The translations under genes were made by a program, and so were the position numbers. Below, piece after piece: positions 12,677 through 24,463 of a stretch of 64,000 nucleotides of DNA. The stretch is taken from positions 3,286,001 to 3,350,000 of the forward strand of contig JAQSEB010000023.1 of the NCBI GenBank assembly GCA_030063045.1, given 5' to 3'. The notes beneath the pieces were generated by a model. That model did not search any database. It was not told where the DNA came from and worked only from the letters and a program-made list of their open reading frames with translations. Position 1 is the stretch's first letter; each line of letters begins with the position of its first letter. The DNA comes from Pratylenchus scribneri. Lineage: Eukaryota; Nematoda; Chromadorea; Rhabditida; Pratylenchidae.

Positions 12677-13028
12677 ATCTGTGCTCTTCTACTAGTTCCT
12701 TTTGTTGAGCGTGCGTGGTTTTTTGTTTTTTTTTTCAAAAACCTAAAAATTTTAATACATAAAACCTAACCTATGCCTAGGTGATACCTTGGTCCATTAT
12801 TATTATTATTATTAAACGTATATGATGGGATTGGGATGGATTTTTGGAAAATATTTTACCAAGTAAATAAACTAAATATGCCAAAATAATTAATTACTCA
12901 CTCATCTCATATCCATATCCATCCCAGATCCCATTAAAAAACTTATTATTAAAAAACTTATTTGAGTTTATCTTTATTATATTCATTTATCATTTTATTC
13001 TTTTTGTAGATCGTATACATAATAGATC

Positions 13029-16000
13029 ATGGATTCCTTAAATCAATTAGCAAAAATGGCCGTATCATTTGATCAAAAGGGAAATATCAACGATGCGATA
13101 AAATATTATACAGTTAATTTTTTGCTTAAATTAAATTTAATGAAATTAACTTTATTAGGAAGCTGCGAATTTGATCTCGAAATTAATAAATGAGAAAATA
13201 CTTCCGGATAAATACAGGCAAGATGCTACCAATTATTTGGCAAGATGCGAGGTTTTAAAACAAAAAACCGGTTTGAATTTCTATCATAAAAGTAATTTAA
13301 TTAATTAATTGTTATTCCTAGAATATTCATTTGCACAAGAAATTATTCAAAAAGCATTCAAAATGGATGAACAAAAGAAACAAAAAGAGGCCTTAGAATT
13401 GTACACAAAAGCCGCCGAAATATGCCTGGAATTGGTTAAAATAATTAATATTCATACCCAAATATTTAATAATTATTTCAGTGCAAAAATGAAAATAATA
13501 CAGAGAAAATATCAAAAATGAAGAAATTGGCTTCATTGGCAATTGAAAGGGCCGAAATATTAAAAGCAGCCGTATCGCCAATTCCATGTCGAATAATTAA
13601 AACTGCTCCAACAGCGCCGGAATTAACCGATGAGGAAGAACAATGCTCGTTAATTTTTGATGCGAACATTTTCCCACGTGTTCCAAATGATGGTTTATTA
13701 AATTAATTTGGTAATTTATTTGTTTTTTTTTTCAGAACTTGGTCTTTTGTGTTTGAATCAAAATGCCCAACAACCTTCAATATCCAAAATTAATAATGGT
13801 CCTTCCTCCACCATCCAAAATCATCAAAAACCTCCTCGTCGTCGTTGGTCGGATCAAAATAAGGAAAATGGTTTAAGCAAATCAGAAATGCACGTTTTGG
13901 CTTCCACTTCACGGATTAATGCACTAACCTATGTTCCATTCATTGAACAATGCGACTTGAAAGAACAATTCTTCCTTCCTTTGCCCTTTACGGACAAAGA
14001 TGGATTATTATCACTTTCGGAAAAGCAAAGGAAGAATTTGAAAGGATGGATGCGACCGGATGAATTTACATCAGAGCCACGGATAATTGACCGAATCGAT
14101 TCAGGCACAATAAAACAAACAATTATTACTGGTTTATATTTTTATTTTAATTATTTAATTATATAATATTTATCTTAGATTGTTCATTTGTTGCTTCATT
14201 GGCAATTGCGGCCAGATATGAACGAAGATTTGGGACAAAATTGATTACAAAGTAAATTCATTGTGAATATTAATTTAATTTTCATCATTTTTTAGTATAA
14301 TTTATCCGCAAAATAAAAATGGGGAACCAGTGCATAATCCATCTGGGAAATATATGATTAAATTGCACATTAATGGCATTTGGAGAAAGGTTCAAATTAA
14401 ATTCTCATCAATTTATTTATCATTTTTAGGTGATCATTGATGATTTACTCCCAATTGGACACAACAATGAGTTACTTTGTTCGCATAGCCAAAATAGGAA
14501 TGAATTATGGGTTTCACTGTTGGAAAAGGCTTACATGAAAGTGATGGGCGGATATGATTTTCCCGGCTCAAATTCAGTTAATTTATTTTTATGAAAATTT
14601 ATTCGCATTTTAATATATTTAGAACATTGATTTGCATGCATTGACCGGATGGATACCGGAAAGAATTCCAATTCGAGCAAAAGAAACGGAAAAATTCAAT
14701 GCGGAAAAAGTATTTGAACGATTATTTGCCCATTTCCATCAAGGTAGATATTTTAAATTGGTCAAAATTTACACAAAAATATTCAAAATAAAAGGGAATT
14801 GTTTAATAACTTTGGCCACCGGACAAATGGAGAAAAGTGAACAGGAAAGGACTGGACTGGTTGATGCACACGCATATGCAGTTTTGGATTTACGCAAAAT
14901 CGATGGAAAATGTCTTTTTTTGGTCAAAAATCCATGGACTCATTTGCGTTGGAAAGGAAGATTTTCGGAGAAGGATTTGCAATCATGGACACCGGGTAAA
15001 TGAAAAAATAAAATTAATTTAATCAATTTTATTCAGAATTATGTGCAAAATTGGATTATGACCCAAAAAATGCGCAACAATTTGATGACGGCGTTTTTTG
15101 GATTGATTATCCGTCCGTGTGCGCATTTTTCGATGTATTCTACGTGAATTGGAAACCAACACAATTTCCATTCATTTATGCTTTACACTCATCGTGGAAT
15201 GCCGGCCATGGTCCAATTCGTGATTTATATACGGTCGGCGAAAATCCGCAATATTTTTTGGAGGTCAATAATCGATTTGGAATTGCCTCAATTTGGATAT
15301 TATTGAGCAGACATATTACCGAAAAGGTTTACAAAAATTTAATAATATTTAAATTTATTTATTTTAGGAAGATTTTGCCAATAATCGTGAATATATTACG
15401 GTTGAATAAAATATTGTTTAAATATTTAATAATTATTTTCCAGGTAATGGTTTACAAAAACAATGGAAAAAGAGTTTATTTGCCATGTAATTATAATTAA
15501 AATAAAATTAAATTTATTAATTTTAGATGATCCAAAACCGTTGACGGAAGGCACCCGAATAAATAGTCCACATTTCCTTTGCCAATTAATTGTCAACGAG
15601 CCGGGAATTCAACGATTTACATTGGTTATCGCCCAGGTAAATTAAATTAAAATTAATTTAAATAATCCCCTCATCTGGCAGTATGAGAAAATGAAGACAA
15701 TTCATTATTCCCTGAGGGTTTATTCAAGTGCGGAATTCAAATGTGGGAATATGATTGTGCCATACAAACACATGAAAAAGGTAAAGAGGGGCATATAAAT
15801 ATATTTTAGATTAGATATTTTAATTTAGGAAACGGGCGAATGGAAAGGGGAAACCGCCGGCGGATGTGGGAATGGAACAAGTCAACAAACATATTTGTGA
15901 GAATAAATCAAAATTGAAATAATTCATTAATAATATTTATTAAAGGAATAATCCACTATTCCATGTTGAATTGGAGGATGGAAGCGATGAAAATGCACTT

Positions 16001-16296
16001 TTGGTGGATTTGAGGGGGCCAAAAGAATTCAATGTTGGCTTCGACATCACTTTGGTTTCATCAATTCGGGAACATCAATTCGAGAGACGAAATTCGGGTC
16101 CATTTCGGTGAATTTTTTTTTATTTTAAAGCAATTTATTCATTAATTTTAGGCCTGGCTTCACAATTCTCCAATTGGATGGACTTCCAGCGGGAATTTAT
16201 TCAATTCGGCCAATGACATTCATTCCAGGTCAAGAGGGTCCATTCATTATGCGGGTCCAATCCTCTTGCCAATTCAACATTAAACGAGTTCAATAA
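13029..16296 (+). CDS. CAPN7: calpain-7 (MIT-domain calpain, PalB family)
   Basis: Intracellular cysteine protease of the calpain-7/PalB branch, which binds ESCRT-III through N-terminal MIT domains. The ATG at 13029 follows a CTTTTTGTAG acceptor. Two MIT-like helical units are visible: [19 protein letters not shown] with the exon after it, and [21 protein letters not shown] basic Ser/Pro linker and a [15 protein letters not shown] segment precede the protease core. Catalytic residues look intact: Cys in [16 protein letters not shown], His in [14 protein letters not shown], Asn in [18 protein letters not shown]2L-type domains follow ([20 protein letters not shown]; the terminal exons end in FNIKRVQ). 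About 15 short introns. Stop TAA at 16294-16296; AATAAA at about 16395. Confidence 0.92.
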
Positions 16297-16425
16297 TAGC
16301 AAATGGCAACGATCAAAAACCTCAAGAAAACAAATACTTAATTTACATCTACCTTTCTATGCTCAATTATATTCAATTTTTTTTGTATCTTTTGAATAAA
16401 GCATTAATCAATCTTTATTATTTTC

Positions 16426-17415
16426 AGAATGAAACACAAAAATATTAAAGCTTTCCGAAATGAAACACAAAAAAAAACAGAATTCTTTCCGGAATGAAAC
16501 ACACGGAATTAAAACAAAACTTTTCGGGACAAAAAATCAGAATAAAAACTTTCCTGAAAGAAGCAAAAAATCAGAATAAGAATCAAAATTTTCCGGAAAG
16601 AAACAAAAAATCATAGAATTAAAACTTTCCAGAAAGAAACAAAAAATCAGAATAAGAATCAAAATTTTCCGTAAAGAAACAAAAAATCAGAATTCTTGAC
16701 GGAATGAAAAACAAAAATCAGAATCAGAATTAAAACTTTCCAGAAAGAAATCAGAATTAAAACTTTCCGGAAAGAAATCAGAATTAAAACTTTCCGGAAA
16801 GAAATCAGAATTAAAACTTTCCGGAAAGAAATCCCGGAAAGAAATCAGAATTAAAACTTTCCGGAAAGAAATCAGAATTAAAACTTTCCGGAAAGAAATC
16901 AGAATTAAAACTTTCCTAAAAGAAATCAGAATTAAAACTTTCCGGAAAGAAATCAGAATTAAAACTTTCCGGAAAGAAATCAGAATTAAAACTTTCCGGA
17001 AAGAAATCAGAATTAAAACTTTCCGGAAAGAAATCAGAATTAAAACTTTCCGGAAAGAAATCAGAATTAAAACTTTCCGGAAAGAAATCAGAATTAAAAC
17101 TTTCCGGAAAGAAATCAGAATTAAAACTTTCCGGAAAGAAATCAGAATTAAAACTTCCGAAAAGAAATCAGAATTAAAACTTTCCGGAAAGAAACAAAAA
17201 ATCAGAATCAGAATTAAAACTTCCGAAAAGAAATCAGAATTAAAACTTTCCGGAAAGAAACAAAAAATCAGAATCAGAATTAAAACTTTCCGGAAAGAAA
17301 CAAAAAATCAGAATCAGAATCAAAATTTTCCGTAAAGAAACAAAAAATTCTTGACGGAATGAAAAACAAAAATCAGAATTCTTTGCAGAATCCAGAATGA
17401 AACGCAAAAAATCCA
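16426..17415. repeat. tandem satellite array A
   Basis: Tandem repeat with a 27-bp unit in the central 16745-17170 part. Each unit contains AATCAGAATTAAAAC followed by TTTCCGGAAAG. The edges are more degenerate and include longer forms with GGAATGAAACACAAAAA. It lies in the intergenic space between the 3' ends of calpain-7 and the calponin gene. The core is shared with arrays at 21541-23523, 53578-54311 and (without CCGGAA) 60886-61860. Confidence 0.95.
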
Positions 17416-17571
17416 GATATGATATTAAATGACTTTATTCCCCGAATTTAAAAATAAAATGGACAAATGTAGGGGGAAGGATGGGTGTATGGTGTTATTT
17501 ATTATTTTTCATGTTCAATTAATTCGTATTCCTTCCATTTTATTTTGTCCGCCTCTTTTCCTTCCATTCTT

Positions 17572-18207
17572 TTATGAAACGCGCAGGCGAACTTGATCGG
17601 ATGTTCCCAAATTGAGAATTTCAGAAGCTGACACATTTTCGGGATGAGATTTGCCTTGTTTTGCCAACTAAAATACCATCATTTTCATCACATTTAATTG
17701 CCCTCAAATTATTACAATTCTTCCAAAGCAATTGAGTGTCATGCAAACGGAATAAAGGTCTCTGCTTTCGACCAAATCCACAGCACGGAATTGTTCTTGG
17801 CTGGTCACTCCTTGACTTTTGACAAAGGAAAGGAACAATTCAATGTTGTTCATGTATTGGAATGTGCTATTTGGCTTTTCGTGGGCTTTTGTGATTGCTC
17901 CTGGCGATAATTTGTTTGCCAATCTGAGAATTTTGAACATAATCCCATTTTAATATTTTAATTCTCATTCACTTGCAAAGGACGGTGCCATCCTTCAATT
18001 GGGCCACAAAATTGTCTCGTGATCCATTTGTGTTGATATTCTCGCCGGTCACTTGTTTAATCCATTTCAGCAATAATTCTCCCTCGTGTTCATTATATTT
18101 GCTGGCTTGCTGAAATATTCAATTAAAAATGAATGGCCAATGCCAATTCTCACTTTATTCATCACCGCTGCGCCAATTCCACCGGCAACACTGCGAGGGG
18201 CCGACAT
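17572..18207 (-). CDS. calponin-homology (CH) domain protein, calponin/transgelin-like
   Basis: Small actin-binding CH-domain protein, about 165 residues, cytoplasmic/cytoskeletal by family. Start ATG at 18207 ([18 protein letters not shown]). The CH domain follows in four exons: [94 protein letters not shown]. The 3' exon encodes [20 protein letters not shown] and ends DQVRLRVS. No C-terminal calponin (CLIK) repeats follow, so it is closer to transgelin or single-CH nematode calponins. The stop (17572-17574) lies just right of satellite array A. Confidence 0.85.
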
Positions 18208-18968
18208 TCTTCCAATTTGTTTGTGAAAAGAATCAAAATGGAAAATAAATCTGTTAATTAATTTGGAATTGGAAGAGAATGAATGGATGAATTTAGAGGA
18301 AGAGTTTATTTGCCCTTTTCCCGCCCGTTGATTAAGCAATCTCCTTTAGTTTTGGCCAATTTTTTGCCTGCCATTTGTTGCTTAAATCTATTCTATCCAC
18401 TTATCTCCACTTTCTAGAAATTTCCTGATTGAATCCGTAATCCGAATGACTAATGATCGATGCCTTCTCCTCCCTCAAACAAACACACATATGGCCATCA
18501 AAGGATGGCCATGGCCAAGGGCACATTGGCAATAAGGAACACATTCTCCACTCTCATATTCCATCCAAACTCTGTTTTCTTTCTATTTTTCCATGACAGC
18601 TGTTCCAAAATTGAGAACACGTCCAAAAAGTTGGCTATGGAGTGAAAAGGAAGGAAAACGATGAAAGCGGAAGCTGGCGGCATTGATGGAAAAGCCGAAT
18701 AGCCTTGAGGGGAATGAATTGGCGTGGGTGATGAATGGATGAATGTGAGAATGGGAAGAAATTGGTTTGGCCATAAATATTTTGAACAATCTCAAAATAC
18801 ACATATTCCTCAACGACGAATACACTTTTTGAATGAAAATAGAAAATGAAATTCGCCCAAAAATAGTCGACCCTTTCCTACATCATTTTTAGTTAAACTT
18901 TTATTCTTTAATACACAAATCTAAACATATTAAAAGGACAAAGATATAAAAATGTAATGGAAATGGAA
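18208..18968. other. intergenic, no gene seen
   Basis: Upstream region of the calponin-like gene and downstream region of the glycine-rich peptide gene. AT-rich; no spliced open frame with recognisable protein features. Confidence 0.4.
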
Positions 18969-19239
18969 TCAACGTCGGCCACCATATCCGCTTCCACCAA
19001 ATTGGTTAAAACCGCCTCCTTGGTATCCTTGCTGGAATCCCCCTTGTTGGAATCCACCTCCACCACCTTGATATCCGCCTCCTCCGTACATTGGAGGGCC
19101 ATAGCCTAAAAATAAATTAATTTTAATATTCCCTCTTTTTGGGATTTTCTTCACTTCGTTCCGATCGCATTATGATGCCGGCATTGGCCAAGGCAAAGGA
19201 AACGATGAAAAGGGCAAAAATGGAAGCAATAAATTTCAT
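18969..19239 (-). CDS. glycine-rich secreted peptide
   Basis: Two-exon gene for a peptide of about 74 residues. Exon 1 encodes a signal peptide (MKFIASIFALFIVSFALANA) followed by GIIMRSER. A short intron (GTGAAG...TTTTTAG, about 50 nt) leads to a Gly/Tyr/Gln-rich exon (YGPPMYGGGGYQGGGGGFQQ onward) ending GGSGYGGRR. The family of Gly/Tyr-rich short secreted nematode peptides includes antimicrobial-like (NLP/caenacin) and cuticle-associated products; which of these applies cannot be decided from sequence. Confidence 0.72.
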
Positions 19240-19647
19240 TTTTAATAAAAAAAAATCTTTTCAAATTGGAGAATGATTGGTTGAGAAGAACATTTTACCC
19301 TTTTTATTCACTTAAATTGACCTCCAAAACCACAAATCAAATTGCCGCCGCCATTTTTCCAAAACAGGTCTAATTAAATTGAATTGAATCATTCCAATTT
19401 GGCCATTTTGTGAATCAATCCCAAAAAATTGTAATATTGGAAGAGGAAAGAAGAGGACGATTTCAATGAAAAATAAAGGAAAGGACAAATTGTAAAAATT
19501 CAAAAAAAAATGAAGGAATGGAAATGGAACGGATGATTGAAACAGTTGCGTCAGAATTACGAATTTATGGGATAAAATTAATTTGAATGGAAAAATTCAA
19601 AATGCGCTAAATATTCACATTTTATTGGCAATTTAATATTTTCAAAT

Positions 19648-20831
19648 TTATGGAAAATTTAATGGTGAATTTGATGGCCTAAATCCATCTTCGGAAAGGC
19701 AATGTGGACGCCGGCATCGTCCATTTATTTTTAATAAAAGTCGAATATTGCATTTGAAGAAGACGGCGGCCTAAAATGAATTAAAATTGTCTGAAATAGT
19801 TCCACACAAAATGGCCAACAAACTTGGTCAAAATCGAGGGCAAATGTTTGGATGGATATTTTTGCTCGAAGATCGCCTTGATATTTTATTTGGGGCAAAA
19901 TGTTGGGCCAGGCTGAACATCCAAATTCATCAATAATTTCCACAGGTTCTGCAAATTCACTCTGCTGATTTGAAATCTTTAAAATGGAATTAGTATGCAA
20001 TAATAATAAAATAATTTATTCACAGTGCATTTGTGGACCATCATGCAATATATTTTGTCCCGTCCAATTCCAATAAATGTTCCATTTCCAATTGGCTCAT
20101 TTTGTTGAGGATAAGCACAAACCCAAATATGGACCAATGTTTCACCAATTGAGACTTGTCTGGTTGAATTGTTGGGAAAATCAAATTTTAATTAAATTTA
20201 TTCAAATTCCCTTTCCTTTCCTTCTTCCATTTTATTTATTAATTAAATTTCTATTTTTATTATATTCTATTTCAGTCAACCAAAAACCAATTTAAAAAAT
20301 TGTTGTCCCCAGAAAAAAAGTAATAAAAAATGACATTTTTTGGAATCCATTCGGAACACGCGAATATAAAAATCTCACATAAAAATGTGCCATTTTTAGA
20401 ATGGGGTCATTTTATAATATATTAGATAGAAGGAATTCGTGTGTACTGTGAAATCAGACCAAAGGCTCTGAATTGGCCCTCAATCCACATCATTCAATCC
20501 TCTAAAATATACTCAAATATGTGTATTTCTATATCATAGCCCCCGGCATCCTCAGTCAGATTATTCATTGAATTCATAGTGTACCGTATACCCACATTCC
20601 CAATCCCATTTACCTGTTCACCAACATTCCATCCTCCGTCCCAAATCGCACTTGGTAAGTGCACCGTGGTTCGGGGAAAAAGCTGACCGGCAATTGGACC
20701 ATTTGTTTCTCTGGCAATTCTCTTTCCATTAATTTAATTATTCTTTTTCCGCTTATTCCGGTGGGAAAATGCAGCAACATTAGTAATAAAATTGAAGTAA
20801 TTGTAGGTGGGAGAGTGAAGAATCTGGCCAT
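19648..20831 (-). CDS. secreted ZP-C-only protein (cuticlin-like)
   Basis: Extracellular protein carrying the C-terminal half of a zona pellucida domain. The start at 20831 gives a signal peptide (MARFFTLPPTITSILLLMLL); an in-frame ATG at 20858 would put nine residues before it. After about 475 nt of intron the ZP-C features follow: EPRCTYQVRFG, VSIGETLVHIWVCAY, IYCMMVHKCTV, EIIDEFGCSAWPNILPQIKY, and, after a further splice, AAVFFKCNIRLLLKINGRC with RRPHC. The stop is at 19648-19650 with an AATAAA immediately after it. The ZP-N half and the usual furin site and C-terminal membrane anchor are absent, unlike the complete ZP gene at 54471-56875. An upstream exon supplying ZP-N cannot be excluded, but none was found before the satellite array. 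Confidence 0.72.
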
Positions 20832-20858
20832 TATTTGGTGAATGAATGAACTAAACAT

Positions 20859-21204
20859 GAATCAAAAATTGCACGAAACTACAAATTCATAGGAATATTT
20901 TTGGATATATTATTAGGCGGAATAATTGACTTTTGGCCCATTTTGATGAGTAATAAATAAAATGGCCTCCTCCTCCTTAAATAACACCTTCAATTTTACA
21001 TTAAAATGGAGATGGTCAGCCGACCTTGATTTGCCTTTTGAATACACCAAAACCCGAATCCCACTTCCCCCCCCCCCCCCCCATTCCATATTCCCCATTC
21101 TCCCTCCAATTCCATCTTTTTCACAGTTCATTTGTTTCCAATGGCAGATTAAATGCAAAATTCGCCGATAATTCGGATTTTGGTGGAGATGGTCGCCTCA
21201 AAGC
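20859..21204. other. upstream region with a 16-C homopolymer
   Basis: Between the ZP-C gene start and the duplicated segment. It contains an uninterrupted run of 16 C at 21067-21082. An open frame on minus (20913-21158) crosses the run but has no signal peptide or recognisable domain and is not called. Confidence 0.4.
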
Positions 21205-21540
21205 TCAGAGAGGGTCCATTTTGCGCAAATGGGGCAAACAAATGAAGTATTGGGCTGAAATAGGCAACCGAACTATAAAATGAAATGGTAAATGAATGAA
21301 GGTCTACTTGGGACCAAAAATATTTTATGCAAAAAAATGGTGAGAAAACATCCTTCCTGGAATTTGGACAAAGAGAATGTATTGATGAATATAATTAATT
21401 AATAATTAAAAACATTGGGGGTTAGCCATTTTTCTCCCTCCCATCCATTCATCATCATCAAATAATATCTTCCGTTCTCATTCATTTCCATAAAATTCAT
21501 TAAAATTTTATCCATTTTGACCTTTTATATTTAAAATCAT
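21205..21540. repeat. direct duplication, copy 1 (flanks satellite B on the left)
   Basis: Clearly related to 23530-23870. Shared stretches include GCGCAAATGGGGCA, GGGACCAAAAA, CCTTCCTGGAATTTGG, CCATTCATCATCATC, CATAAAATTCATTAAAA and TTTTGACCTTTTAT, in the same order and orientation with small indels. Copy 2 lies immediately upstream of the neuropeptide-like gene, so copy 1 looks like a stranded promoter copy. No gene follows copy 1; the satellite begins instead. Confidence 0.8.
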
Positions 21541-23523
21541 CCGGAAAAAACAAACAAAATCGGAATTAAAACTTTCCGGAAAGAAAACAAACAAAATCAG
21601 AATTAAAACTTTCCGGAAAGAAAACAAACAAAATCAGAATTAAAACTTTCCGGAAAGAAAACAAACAAAATCAGAATTAAAACTTTCCGGAACAACCGGA
21701 AAACAAAATCAGAATTAAAACTTTCCAGAACAACCGGAAAACAAAATCAGAATTAAAACTTTCCGGAACAACCGGAAAACAAAATCAGAATTAAAACTTT
21801 CCGGAACAACCGGAAAACAAAATCAGAATTAAAACTTTCCGGAACAACCGGAAAACAAAATCAGAATTAAAACATTCCGGAACAACCGGAAAACAAAATC
21901 AGAATTAAAACTTTCCGGAAAAAAACAAACAAAATAAGAATTAAAACTTTCCGGAAAGAAAACAAACAAAATCAGAATTAAAACTTTCCGGAAAGAAAAC
22001 AAACAAAATCAGAATTAAAACTTTCCGGAAAGAAAACAAACAAAATCAGAATTAAAACTTTCCGGAACAACCGGAAAACAAAATCAGAATTAAAACTTTC
22101 CAGAACAACCGGAAAACAAAATCAGAATTAAAACTTTCCGGAACAACCGGAAAACAAAATCAGAATTAAAACTTTCCGGAACAACCGGAAAACAAAATCA
22201 GAATTAAAACTTTCCGGAACAACCGGAAAACAAAATCAGAATTAAAACTTTCCGGAACAACCGGAAAACAAAATCAGAATTAAAACATTCCGGAACAACC
22301 GGAAAACAAAATCAGAATTAAAACTTTCCGGAAAAAAACAAACAAAATAAGAATTAAAACTTTCCGGAAAGAAATAAACAAAATCAGAATTAAAACTTCC
22401 CGGAAAGAAACAAACAAAATCAGAATTAAAACTTTCCGGAACAACCGGAAAACAAAATCAGAATTAAAACTTTCCGGAACAACCGGAATACAAAATCAGA
22501 ATTAATTCTTTCCGGAAAGAAACAAACAAAATCAGAATTAAAACTTTCCGGAAAGAAATAAACAAAATCAGAATAAAAACTTTCCGGAAAGAAACAAACA
22601 AAATCAGAATTAAAACTTTCCGGAACAACCGGAAAACAAAATCAGAATTAAAACTTTCCGGAACAACCGGAAAACAAAATCAGAATTAAAACATTCCGGA
22701 ACAACCGGAAAACAAAATCAGAATTAAAACATTCCGGAACAAACGGAAAACAAAATCAGAATTAAAACTTTCCGGAAAGAAACAAACAAAATAAGAATTA
22801 AAACTTTCCGGAAAGAAACAAACAAAATCAGAATTAAAACTTTCCGGAAAGAAACAAACAAAATCAGAATTAAAACTTTCCGGAACAACCGGAGAACAAA
22901 ATCAGAATTAAAACTTTCCGGAACAACCGGAAAACAAAATCAGAATTAAAACTTTCCGGAACAACCGGAAAACAAAATCAGAATTAAAACATTCCGGAAC
23001 AAACGGAAAACAAAATCAGAATTAAAACTAAAATCAGAATTAAAACTTTCCGGAACAACCGGAAAACAAAATCAGAATTAAAACATTCCGGAACAAACGG
23101 AAAACAAAATCAGAATTAAAACTTTCCGGAAAGAAACAAACAAAATAAGAATTAAAACTTTCCGGAAAGAAACAAACAAAATCAGAATTAAAACTTTCCG
23201 GAACAACCGGAAAACAAAATCAGAATTAAAACTTTCCGGAAAGAAACAAACAAAATCAGAATTAAAACTTTCCGGAAAGAAACAAACAAAATCAGAATTA
23301 AAACTTTCCGGAACAACCGGAAAACAAAATCAGAATTAATTCTTTCCGGAAAGAAACAAACAAAATCAGAATTAAAACTTTCCGGAAAGAAATAAACAAA
23401 ATCAGAATTAAAACTTTCCGGAAAGAAACAAACAAAATCAGAATTAAAACTTTCCGGAAAGAAATAAACAAAATCAGAATTAAAACTTTCCGGAAAGAAA
23501 CAAACAAAATCAGAATTAAAACT
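21541..23523. repeat. tandem satellite array B with higher-order structure
   Basis: About 2 kb of two interleaved monomer types. Both contain AAAATCAGAATTAAAAC plus TTTCCGGAA; one continues AGAAACAAACA and the other ACAACCGGAAAAC (about 36-38 bp each). Rare variants recur in the same order: TTTCCAGAACAACC at about 21722 and 22097, and AACATTCCGGAAC at 21871 and 22284. This shows a higher-order block of about 375-413 bp was duplicated. An open frame across it on minus is a translation of the repeat, not a gene. Confidence 0.95.
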
Positions 23524-23529
23524 GAGATG

Positions 23530-23870
23530 CACTCAAATGGGTTCATTTAGCGCAAATGGGGCAGACAAATAAACTATAAAATTACATATACAGAATCATA
23601 CTTTTAAATAAATGAATGAATATTCTCCATTTGGGACCAAAAACATAAATGCAAAAAATGACTGGACAAATAACCTTCCTGGAATTTGGCCAAAAAAGAT
23701 GGCATCCAACCGTATTGATGAGTGAATAATTAATTTATTAATTAAGGGCAGAGGGGATTATGCCATTTTCTTCCCATCCTCCCATTCATCATCATACATA
23801 AATATCCGTCGTTCTCATTCCCATAAAATTCATTAAAAATTTTGTCAATTTTGACCTTTTATTTTAGAAT
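23530..23870. repeat. direct duplication, copy 2 (promoter of the neuropeptide-like gene)
   Basis: Second copy of the segment at 21205-21540, roughly 80% alike by eye. It ends about 30 bp before the ATG at 23902, so it covers the proximal upstream region of that gene. Confidence 0.75.
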
Positions 23871-23901
23871 AATTTCATTTATTATTTAAATAATATTTCT
23901 A

Positions 23902-24463
23902 ATGTCCATTTGGTTTCCATTTTTGCTGCTAATTTTTTTGATTGGATTCGCAAATGCCTTTTATCCGGTCTATAAATTAGAACAAAGTAAAACAAAAAAA
24001 GAAATTATTTTAAAATTTTGGAGCATTTTAGCAATGGATGGGGAAGAAGAGGAAAAAAGGTCGGCGCCAATGGAAATGGACACAATTCGGCGACCATCAA
24101 AATTGACCAGAGGCGCATTCATTAGCCCCCTTTTTGGTTACAGATTCATCAACAATTTGGGGCAAAAAGGTAATATTCAATTATTCCCTTCATCCATAAT
24201 TTAATTATTATTTTCAGCTGAAAATGATGATGACCCTTTAATCTTTGCTGAACCCGAAAAGAGGAATTTTTACACGCATATTTGGCGGGATATTGTTCAA
24301 CGAATGCCGGCATACCGATCAGCAAATGGACATCGACTTTTCCAATCGAATGAGGTGAATTCATTCATCAACAAAATGTACCCAAAAATATGGCATCAAT
24401 TTTCAGAATGATTTGGACAAACGAAGTCCAATTGATCGAATGCATGCAATCCGAACTGGTTGA
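23902..24463 (+). CDS. neuropeptide-like precursor
   Basis: Three-exon gene for a secreted precursor of about 150 residues. A signal peptide (MSIWFPFLLLIFLIGFANA) is followed by FYPVYKLEQSKTKKEI. Three Lys-Arg sites each sit behind an acidic stretch: GEEEEKR before SAPMEMDTIRR, FAEPEKR before NFYTHIWRDIVQRMPAY, and NDLDKR before the C-terminal SPIDRMHAIRTG. The terminal Gly could direct C-terminal amidation of the last peptide. Introns: GTAATATTC to TTTTCAG near 24169-24217, and GTGAATTC to TTTTCAG near 24355-24406. AATAAA near 24511. No known family motif (FMRFamide, allatostatin, insulin) is seen. Calling it a neuropeptide precursor is inference from architecture. Confidence 0.62.

Noticed and set aside
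16426..17415. CRISPR-like regular repeats in arrays A-D.
   Set aside because: No unique spacers, eukaryotic intron-containing context, and monomers abut directly: these are tandem satellites.
23188..23546. Open frames on minus encoding repeated FNSDFVCFFPES-type sequence.
   Set aside because: Pure translation of satellite array B; no independent start, signal or splice evidence.
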